DNA of 64,000 nt. Source: Io17-Chloro-G2 sp965226915 (GTDB lineage Bacteria; Chloroflexota; Dehalococcoidia; Lucifugimonadales; UBA3495). Shown piece by piece: positions 57,101 through 64,000 of the stretch (positions within the stretch are counted from its first letter, which is position 1; each line of letters starts with the position of its first letter). Made by a program: the position numbers and the translations under genes. The notes below the pieces were generated by a model. That model made no database searches. It was not told where the DNA came from and saw only the letters and a list, made by a program, of their open reading frames with translations. Where the stretch lies: positions 372,001-436,000 of the forward strand of contig CBDDEJ010000010.1 of NCBI GenBank assembly GCA_965226915.1. The letters run 5' to 3'.

Positions 57101-58675
57101 TTAAGCCGAGGCTATCCACTCGACGGCGCGTTCCCCGATCATGATAACTGTCGCATGGCTGCCGCCTGACCGTGTAACCCGCGGCATGACCGACGCATCG
57201 ACAACCGACAAACCCTTTACTCCCTTGACGCTGCAATATTGGTCGACAACCGCCATGGGGTCTGAATCGGGTCCCATCTTGCATGTCCCGGATACGTGCC
57301 TGGCTGTTCCCACGGTTTGGCGTATATAGAGGTCCAAAGCGTCGTCGTCAGCCAAAATGTCATCCGTTGGGTGGATCCGGTAATCGGCCAAGTCCTTATA
57401 CGCGTTGGATTCAATGAACCCGATCGCCATCCGCACGCCTTCCCGCACCCGGCGAATGTCGTTTGGATGCTGGAGATAGCGATAGTTAAAGTCCGGCTGC
57501 ACTGAGGGATCAGCGGAGGCAAGCCTGACATATCCCGAGCCATCGGGCAACCCGAGAGTGCACGAGATTCGCGCCACCCGGTCCGGGGGAACTTCACTGT
57601 TGAGGGACTTGGTCCGGAGACCGGGGACGCGCTCCGGCCGTTCGTCTACCATTGGGGTGGTTCTGAGCAACATGTCATTGACTTCGCTCGACCCGTTGGA
57701 AGTGTAGTGCAAGCAAAAGCGCGCCGCATCGACATCAGCGGTGAGGCTCATTTCGTCTTTGACTTTAAAGGTAACCTGGGCGCTCAGGTGGTTAAAAAGG
57801 TTCTGTCCCACTCCGGGAAGCTCGTGGACGAGAGGTATCCCGAATTGCTGAAGTTGGTCGCTGGGGCCGATTCCCGATAGCATGAGCAGGTGTGGCGACT
57901 TGATGGCCCCAGCGCTCAACACAACACGGTCTGCTTCAACGTTGAAAACCTCTCCTCCGCTTTCAACTTCCACACCAACGGCCTTTAGATCCTTGAACAA
58001 CACCTTCCTGACGAAAACCCCTCCCTTCACCGTTAGGTTAAGACAGTGGCGCATGGGATTTAGGTGAGTGATGGCGGCGCTCATCCTCCATCCGTCCAGG
58101 TTGTTAGAAGGCCACACGCCAATGCCCGATGGGTTTGGGCCATTGGTGTCTTCGACCCCGCCGTAACCTTTCTCCAAACAGGCTGCATGGAATGCATTTT
58201 GGATGTCCGACCGTGGACCCGATTGACGGCGTCTCACCGGCATCGGTCCGTCGGCGCCATGAAAATCGTCCCGAATATCGAGATCGTGTTCAGATTTCCT
58301 AAAAAATGGCAGTACTTTATCATAAGACCATTGATCGTTGCCCATATCAGACCAGGAGTCGAAATCCTCGGGCAACCCCCGTTGCATGGCCTGCCCGTTG
58401 ATTGACGAACCTCCTCCGATCACTTTGCCCTGCGCAACGTGTATCTCCCCTTGCTCCTCGGTGATTGTTCCGCGAAGGGCCCAGTTGTGTTCCGAGTCTG
58501 GGGATTCGGCGTAACTTGTGTTGCCGAACTTTATTTCGTCCGGAAGGTTGGCTGGATCAGGGTAGTCCGCCCCGGCTTCCAGCAACAGAACGGAAGTATT
58601 CGGGTCTTCCGCCAATCTGCCGGCCAGCACCGATCCAGCCGCTCCTCCGCCGACGATCACAACGTCATATTTCAT
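57101..58675 (-). CDS. GMC-family FAD-dependent oxidoreductase (choline dehydrogenase-like)
   Basis: A 524-residue flavoprotein alcohol oxidase/dehydrogenase. FAD loop GGGAAG (9-14), GMC signature 1 near KVIGGGSSINGQAMQRG, signature 2 GAIKSPHLLMLSGIGP, and C-terminal VSGTCKMGPDSDPMAVVD with VTRSGGSHATVIMIGERA. In many members the last segment carries Asn before Ala; here it is His. It would oxidise an alcohol to an aldehyde. ATG 58675. It stands between the SDR gene and the aminopeptidase gene, separated by short gaps. Confidence 0.88.
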   Translation of the reverse strand: MKYDVVIVGGGAAGSVLAGRLAEDPNTSVLLLEAGADYPDPANLPDEIKFGNTSYAESPDSEHNWALRGTITEEQGEIHVAQGKVIGGGSSINGQAMQRGLPEDFDSWSDMGNDQWSYDKVLPFFRKSEHDLDIRDDFHGADGPMPVRRRQSGPRSDIQNAFHAACLEKGYGGVEDTNGPNPSGIGVWPSNNLDGWRMSAAITHLNPMRHCLNLTVKGGVFVRKVLFKDLKAVGVEVESGGEVFNVEADRVVLSAGAIKSPHLLMLSGIGPSDQLQQFGIPLVHELPGVGQNLFNHLSAQVTFKVKDEMSLTADVDAARFCLHYTSNGSSEVNDMLLRTTPMVDERPERVPGLRTKSLNSEVPPDRVARISCTLGLPDGSGYVRLASADPSVQPDFNYRYLQHPNDIRRVREGVRMAIGFIESNAYKDLADYRIHPTDDILADDDALDLYIRQTVGTARHVSGTCKMGPDSDPMAVVDQYCSVKGVKGLSVVDASVMPRVTRSGGSHATVIMIGERAVEWIASA

Positions 58676-58877
58676 GGTCCCTCCCTCGTTGATTTGTCTT
58701 CTAAACTAGGATCTTCCAGATGTAAATGACTGCCACATAAGAATAGGGCGTTTTTAGAGTGCCTCGAAATTTTAACCGCAATCCTGTAGACGCCTCAGCA
58801 AGCAAGGCGGATTCGGGTATATCAGGTAAAGTCGCGAACGAGGCTTTGTTTGGAAGGCCGGAGCCGCCATTCAGCTC

Positions 58878-60704
58878 CTATTTTGAGATGGTAATACCTG
58901 GCAACTGGCACTTCTCCCACAGCCACTGGCCCTCATCATTGCCCAGCATTGGGCTTATTTTGTCCCATACCTCCTGGTGATATCCGCCAAGCCAGGCCTT
59001 CTCCGCTTCCGAAATCTGGCCCCAGTCGATCAGCAACGTGTCGAAGGGAATCAGGGTCAAAGGGTCCAACCGCAGCCAGCGCTTGCCGTCCGGATGATCC
59101 GGCAAGTCATCGTCAGTGGCCACCACGTATAGATTTTCCAGGCGCACTCCGCCCCAACCTGCTTCGTAGTACCCCGGTTCGTTGGAGACGATCATCCCGA
59201 CTTTCATGGGCTCGTCCACGCCCCTTGGAGCGATGCGCTGTGGTCCTTCATGGACGTTGAGGAACGCTCCGACGCCATGTCCCGTGCCATGCCCGTAATC
59301 CAGTCCCGAATTCCAAAGATGGGTGCGCGCCAACGCGTCCAGGGCGATGCCGCCGGTGCCTTCAGGAAACCTCTGCATAGCCAGGTTTATATGGCCGCGC
59401 AAGACCTTGGTGTAAACCTGCTTCTGGCGGTCGGTCGGGGCGCCAACGATCACGGTGCGGGTATCGTCGGTGGTGCCGCCAAGCATCTGGACGCCCGAGT
59501 CCACCAGGAACATCTCCCCATCCCTTAACGGAACGTTAGGGTCCGCATCGCTGTAGTGGACTATGGCGCCATTGGCGCCGGCCGCCGCAATGGTGGTGAA
59601 GCTGAGATCATAGAACCCATCCTCACTGGCGTATTCCTCGTGCAGCAACTGGCTGTAGTCAAGCTCACTTACCGTTTGACCGGAAGCGATTTTGTCCGCC
59701 AGGCCCTTGAAACTGCGAATCTTGGCGGCGGCGGCGTGACGGTGAGCGTCCCGGCTGGCGGCGATCTCAGCGTCGTTCTTGATTGCCTTGAGCATCACAA
59801 CCGGATTGGTTTTTTCATGTACTTTCTGCGGCTCTTTTAGAAGCAACCGGGTAGCCATTGTTGTCCCGCTGGGATCCAGCCACACGGTACCCGGAGCCCT
59901 CGCGAGTCCCATGGATTTGACGTATGCCTCGTAAGGCTGGAACTCCACCAAAGACGACAGGGCGTCCCGTATCGCGGCGGGCGGAGTTGTGCGGGCGAAG
60001 CACGTCGCTCGCTCCATGTCAATGACCAGATAGGATTCGAACACCGGGTTGAACGAGATGTCGCTGCCTCGCAGGTTGGTGACCCAAGCGATCTCATCCA
60101 ATTTGGTCAACACCAACTTGGCGGCGCCGGCCTCAATCATCTGCTTGCGTATGCTAGAGAGCTTTTCAGCCACTCCGGTCCCCGTCACACTCTCATGCAA
60201 AGCGTAAATATCGTTGGATGGCGGCGCCGGTTGATCTTCCCAGACTGCGTCCACCAGATTGGCGTCTATGGGCGCCATCTCAGAATCAGATGAATGCAGG
60301 GCTGCAAGGTAGGCCACATGGGCTTGCATCGACACCACGAACGGGTCGAAGCCGACGCGAATGCTCCCCCGCTCTTTCTCCATCTCCGTCAGCCATTGGC
60401 TCGGCGTATGTTCGCCGCTCAAGCCGAGTTTGTGGATACGAAAATGGTTCAAATCAACCTCTTCGTCGGCCTGTAGGTAGTAACGGGAATCCACGAACAG
60501 ATGGTTGCCATCGAGGCAGATTATCGCGTCCCCGGCCGACCCCCTGAATCCGGTTATGGCCATGCGCCGGCGGCTGTATTCAGGGACATATTCGTTAAGA
60601 TGAGCGTCGGAAGAAGGCACCAGGTATGCATCTACCCTGGCTTCCTTCATATGCTGGTACAGCGCGTCTAACCTGCTGGCTATCTGTTTCCCTTGATCAA
60701 CCAT
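58878..60704 (-). CDS. Aminopeptidase P (Xaa-Pro aminopeptidase, M24 family), long form
   Basis: A 608-residue M24 metallopeptidase with the three-domain architecture of eukaryotic-like cytosolic aminopeptidase P, removing an N-terminal residue before proline. Dinuclear metal ligands: D402 in FLVDSG, Asp in GGTTDDTRT, His in GTGHGVGAFLNVHEGP, Glu in VSNEPGYYE and Glu in VRLENLYVV. N-terminal segments RRRMAITGFRGSAGD and FVDSRYYLQADEE are also standard. No signal peptide, so cytoplasmic. Start ATG 60704. Confidence 0.93.
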   Translation of the reverse strand: MVDQGKQIASRLDALYQHMKEARVDAYLVPSSDAHLNEYVPEYSRRRMAITGFRGSAGDAIICLDGNHLFVDSRYYLQADEEVDLNHFRIHKLGLSGEHTPSQWLTEMEKERGSIRVGFDPFVVSMQAHVAYLAALHSSDSEMAPIDANLVDAVWEDQPAPPSNDIYALHESVTGTGVAEKLSSIRKQMIEAGAAKLVLTKLDEIAWVTNLRGSDISFNPVFESYLVIDMERATCFARTTPPAAIRDALSSLVEFQPYEAYVKSMGLARAPGTVWLDPSGTTMATRLLLKEPQKVHEKTNPVVMLKAIKNDAEIAASRDAHRHAAAAKIRSFKGLADKIASGQTVSELDYSQLLHEEYASEDGFYDLSFTTIAAAGANGAIVHYSDADPNVPLRDGEMFLVDSGVQMLGGTTDDTRTVIVGAPTDRQKQVYTKVLRGHINLAMQRFPEGTGGIALDALARTHLWNSGLDYGHGTGHGVGAFLNVHEGPQRIAPRGVDEPMKVGMIVSNEPGYYEAGWGGVRLENLYVVATDDDLPDHPDGKRWLRLDPLTLIPFDTLLIDWGQISEAEKAWLGGYHQEVWDKISPMLGNDEGQWLWEKCQLPGITISK

Positions 60705-61341
60705 GGTAAAACAACATTCCTTATCAGATTCGCCCGGGACGTTTTAATTCTACCTCGCTAAACTATGGAGCAACCAATGAGCCGGCAAGGAGACATGCTT
60801 GGGTAAAGGTAGAATAAATATCTCGACCCCACATTTCCCTGATCAACGAAGTTGAACCTAAACCAAAGGGGGGATCAGAGCGCCTGTGTCATTCTAGCAC
60901 CGCTTTGGCACGGACACCTATTTCAATATGCGACTATCCGGGCTGCCGGCATTAGAGCTAGCGAGAAGGGGCCGGACTATGACTTAAGATGTGGGCCTTT
61001 TCCAGTTGCGCCAACATTTATGGGCGCCAGATGCGCTGGAACGAAAGCGTGGACAGTAGCTTGCAAGCCGCCGAGTCGGCCGTAAAGGCGACAAGCCAGT
61101 CTACAAGATACAAGGAAATTCTGGGTTATTCAGTAGTGATATCTAGTAGGCAGATAATCCTGGCGACAATGAGAAGACTGTGGCATGCCGCCGCTTATGG
61201 AACAGGCGCCGTCCCGGCGGGGGAACTGAAGGCATAATGTTGGAATTTGGTGCGCGGAAGGTCGAGACGCTATGTAACAATAGGTGTTGCACGTCTATCC
61301 GAAATTGTCTTCTTCATAGGTTGACACTCAAAGTTTTTTAC
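60705..61341. other. Intergenic stretch without recognised features
   Basis: No supported gene, RNA or mobile element seen between the aminopeptidase gene and the broken histidine kinase. A segment at about 61160-61195 weakly resembles 31917-31952 (both with agactgt and gccgcc). It may be chance. Confidence 0.4.
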
Positions 61342-62479
61342 CTACCGCAATAGTTCGTCTAGCCGGAAGGGTTTGGATAACGAGGGATTCCCCGTCCGGG
61401 AGAGAAAATCCCGGGTTTCAGGGCTCATGGTATCTCCAGTTATGAATATTATTTTGCTAGTCAGGTCTGATCTGCTGTCTTCCATCAGTTCATAAAGTTG
61501 CTGCCCGCTCATGCCCGGCATTTTGAGGTCGAGAAGAATACAATCGTATTCCATGTCGGCCAACTTCCTCCATGCCTCTTGAGCGTCCTGGGCTAAATCC
61601 ACGGTGTAGCGCTCCGACTCCAGATATTTACGGAGAAGGTCTCGGATGAGCGGTTCGTCGTTCACGATCAGCAGGTGTTTGATTGTCCTCGCAACTGGTT
61701 CCCGGAATGGGATTTGGAAAGACTCTTTTTTTTCAGGAACGACCACCGGTAGAGTGATGTGGAACGCGGCGCCTTCCCCCTCAATGCTTTGCACCCGAAT
61801 GTCGCCGCCATGCTGTTTATTATTCCGTAGCTGATGCTGAGCCCCAGACCGGTCCCCTGTCCAACGTCTTTAGTGGTGAAGAATGGCTCGAAGATTCTAT
61901 GCAAATCGGCTGAACTTATCCCTGGCCCGCAATCTTTGATGGTTATTTCGATTTGGTCGCCCAAATCCGCCATATAAACGTCGATCTGACCCTTCCCGCC
62001 TGCCTTTACCATTGCCTGTTCGGCGTTGGTCAGGATGTTCAAGAACACCCGGACCAATTGGTGCTCGTCCAGCATGGTCTTAGGAACCCCAGTCGCCACC
62101 CGATTGACAACCTTAATATTGTTCACTCTGAAGTCATAGGACTTCAGTTCGAGGGACCGCAATAAGACAGAGTTCAAGTCCAAATATTGCTTGTCAGCGC
62201 CGCTTTTTCTGGCGAAGGATAGGAGGTTCTTAACGATCGTTGACGCTCTTTGGGCTTCCCCGGAGATGGATAGGTTATCTTCCTTTACGTTGTTTGGGAT
62301 CTTCTTTTTTAATACGAATTCGGCGAATCCCTGAACGCTTGTTAATGGATTATTGATCTCGTGAGCAACACCGGCTGCAAGTTCTCCGATGGAGACCAAA
62401 CGACTGCTCTCGTTTATATAGGCTTCTGTCTGTTTACGTTGGGTGACATCCCTGATGATATAGGTCAAGACCTTTCCGT
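61342..62479 (-). pseudogene. Hybrid histidine kinase (PAS-HisKA-HATPase-receiver), truncated by IS66 and frameshifted
   Basis: Reading from the IS66 junction: the end of a PAS domain (GKVLTYIIRDVTQRKQTEA), the HisKA box LVSIGELAAGVAHEINNPL with the phosphorylated His, and the ATP-binding boxes (VFLNILTNAEQA, IKDCGPGI, GTGLGLSISYGII). Then comes a frame break near 61817 in an A-rich run. The other frame continues HGGDIRVQSIEGEG and a receiver domain with LLIVNDEP, phospho-acceptor Asp in ILLDLKMPG, and FITGDT. The start and sensor part are lost behind IS66 copy 3. Not functional as it stands. Confidence 0.85.
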
Positions 62480-62772
62480 GAAACTGTTCAGAGTTGAGGG
62501 GAAGTGAGCAACCGGCGGCATTCCAGGAGGGGATTGAGACCTCTGGCCCGGCAGGTGCCAAAGAGGGATGCCAAGGTCATCTTGCTGTCGGTGCCCTGCC
62601 CTGAGCGGGTGCCGCCGCTGATCTTGCGACTGGTTACCAGATGCCGCAGGCTCCGCTCGGCGGCGTTGTTGTCTGAGGGCACGGCTGGGTCCGACACGAA
62701 GACAAACAGTTCCTTGATGAACCGTTCCATGCGCCGGCAGAGCTTGGCCTGAACCGCCAGGGGATCTTTAAG
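62480..62772 (-). mobile_element. IS66-family fragment (copy 3, 3' end of the transposase gene)
   Basis: 293 bp matching the first 293 bp of copy 1 on the plus strand (transposase C-terminus, including DNNAAERSLR), with the gaaactgttcag end intact at 62480. It stops abruptly at 62772 (gggatctttaag), where a sequence related to 20302 begins. The rest of the element and the upstream part of the kinase gene are gone. Confidence 0.9.
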
Positions 62773-63082
62773 CCGGGATTCCCCAGATCAAACCACCTTT
62801 CCTGGATATAGCTCCCGCGGGGATACCGCCAAATATAATCCCGCATTCCAAGGGCGTCAAATGCGGCCTGATGCGGCCTGATTCACTCAAAGCCCCCGCT
62901 TTCATTGGGCAACCACTGTACTGCCAAGCGTAAAAGCCCCAAACCGCTGGTCTACGCCCTAGTCTCGCCCTTGGGAAGCTCTTTTGCCCTGTGCGACCCC
63001 GTAACCGTAACCAATCCCGACGCTCCTAAAGTGGACTAGCCAGGAGCCAGCCTAAGCCGACCAATTCGTTCCAGTATCCCGC
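62773..63082. other. Remnant sequence between IS66 fragment and IS701 copy C
   Basis: Contains two blocks related to 20302-20333 and 20404-20445. No supported gene. A short plus-strand frame ending VTVTNPDAPKVD at about 63039 may be a gene remnant, but it is not recognised. Confidence 0.45.
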
Positions 63083-63086
63083 CTAG

Positions 63087-64000
63087 TATTACAACGTCAG
63101 TTAGTTTGATAGGATAACTGTGTAGCTGGAGAGGGAATAGGCAGGTGAGGTGGGGATGTGGATGCGGCAGCTTTCGAGCAGGTGTACGGGTCATTTCGGG
63201 ATTTTCACGCTTACTTCGCGCCGCTGTTTGGCCGCCGGGAGACGCGGGAGCACAGCGGTCATTATCTCCAGGCCCTGCTGGTACAGTCTGGGGAGCGGCG
63301 CAACGCTGAGAACCTGTCGGAGACGGTTCCGGGGTCAGCCCGAGGGATGCAGCGGTTTCTCACCGATTCTCCCTGGGACGATGAGGTGATTATAGGACGG
63401 CTGCAGGAGTACCTGGGAACCCGGCTGGAGCATCCGGAAGGGGTGTGGGCGCTGGACGGCAGCGACTTTCCCAAGCAGGGGAGGAAGTCGGTGGGAGTGG
63501 CCCGGCAGTACTGCGGGAGGCTGGGGAAGGTGGCCAGCTGCCAGGCGGGGATGTTCCTGGCCTATGTCAGCCCGTTGGGACGGGCATTGGTGGACAAGGG
63601 GCTGTATCTGCCCGAGAGTTGGACCTCGGACAAAGACCGGTGTGAGGCGGCGGGTGTGCCGGAGGATAGGCAGGGCTACCGGTCCAAGACGGAGTTGGCC
63701 TTGGAGATGGTGGGGCGGGCACAGGAGCGGGGCCACCTGAAGGCTGGATGGGTCGCGGCGGACGACGCCTTTGGGATGTCGCCGTCCTTCCGGGAGGGCC
63801 TGGCGGCCTTGGGGATGTGGTACGTGCTGGACGTTCCGTCCGGCTTTACGGTGTGGCCGCCGGAGCCTGCCTGGACCAGTGCGGAGTATCAGGGATTCGG
63901 GCGTCCCCGCAAACCCAGGCTGCGAGACGGTCAGCGCCGGACCATGGAGCAGCGCAGCGACGAGTTGCCGGAGGAGGCCTGGCGTGAGATTACGGTGGCC
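63087..64000 (+). mobile_element. IS701-family insertion sequence, copy C (runs off the window)
   Basis: Begins after CTAG at 63083-63086 with tattacaacgtcagttag, nearly identical to copy A. There is a five-base difference just before the transposase start. The right end lies beyond the window. Confidence 0.9.
63158..64000 (+). CDS. IS701-family transposase, partial
   Basis: GTG start at 63158, aligned with the start of copy A. The frame is open to the window end with the same motifs (DGSDFPKQGRKSVG, WVAADDAFGMSP). Only a few residues differ from copy A: Ala for Ser near the start, and a Ser for Asn in GKVASCQAG. The catalytic Glu and the overlapping C-terminal frame are beyond position 64000. 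Confidence 0.9.
   Translation, partial: MDAAAFEQVYGSFRDFHAYFAPLFGRRETREHSGHYLQALLVQSGERRNAENLSETVPGSARGMQRFLTDSPWDDEVIIGRLQEYLGTRLEHPEGVWALDGSDFPKQGRKSVGVARQYCGRLGKVASCQAGMFLAYVSPLGRALVDKGLYLPESWTSDKDRCEAAGVPEDRQGYRSKTELALEMVGRAQERGHLKAGWVAADDAFGMSPSFREGLAALGMWYVLDVPSGFTVWPPEPAWTSAEYQGFGRPRKPRLRDGQRRTMEQRSDELPEEAWREITVA

Overview
The window reads as a GC-rich bacterial chromosome segment, most likely from a Chloroflexota lineage near Dehalococcoidia/SAR202. This is inferred from the style of the L10 and L7/L12 proteins and from the gene families present: flavin monooxygenase, Rieske oxygenase, amidohydrolase, MmgE/PrpD, GMC and SDR oxidoreductases, MFS carriers and Thr/Pro-rich lipoproteins. 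No rRNA, tRNA or CRISPR array was seen. The segment has been heavily reworked by insertion sequences and carries many broken genes.

Layout. 0-1.5 kb: rplJ, rplL and a zinc-ribbon gene. 1.7-9 kb: two inverted, full-length IS66 copies bracket PIG-L, DUF885 and EthD genes and an ISAs1-family element. Junction repeats indicate that this block has been inverted. 9-20 kb: DinB, an HpaI-type aldolase, a DAO-type oxidase, a PPi-type phosphofructokinase, two EntS-like MFS genes, a GrdE/GrdB pair in which GrdB has an in-frame TGA at the selenocysteine site, and a phosphoglucose/phosphomannose isomerase. 20-38 kb: several elements flanked by the tetranucleotide CTAG (IS1182-type, IS701-type and their small non-autonomous relatives) sit head to tail inside genes. 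They interrupt a lipoprotein, a VPS10/BNR protein and a Rieske oxygenase. An amidase, a SIS protein and an MFS carrier lie between them. 38-48 kb: DinB-like protein, rhomboid protease, 5'-truncated OppF and OadB remnants, a membrane protein with seven 20-residue repeats, amidohydrolase, alpha/beta hydrolase, a ThDP enzyme and a VOC protein. 48.5-57 kb: a co-directional run of catabolic-type genes (LLM monooxygenase, NHL protein, substrate-binding protein, epimerase, MmgE/PrpD, VOC, metallo-beta-lactamase fold, SDR), three of them frameshifted. 57-64 kb: GMC oxidoreductase, aminopeptidase P, a broken hybrid histidine kinase cut by a third IS66 fragment, and a third IS701 copy running off the window.

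How it works together. The intact genes suggest heterotrophic breakdown of varied organic molecules (oxygenases, hydrolases, aldolase, amidase) together with sugar-phosphate metabolism. No single complete pathway can be assembled. At least eight genes carry single frameshifts and two more are cut by mobile DNA, so either the genome is decaying or the assembly contains indel errors. The CTAG insertions can be removed on paper to restore two open reading frames exactly, so those at least are real biological events.
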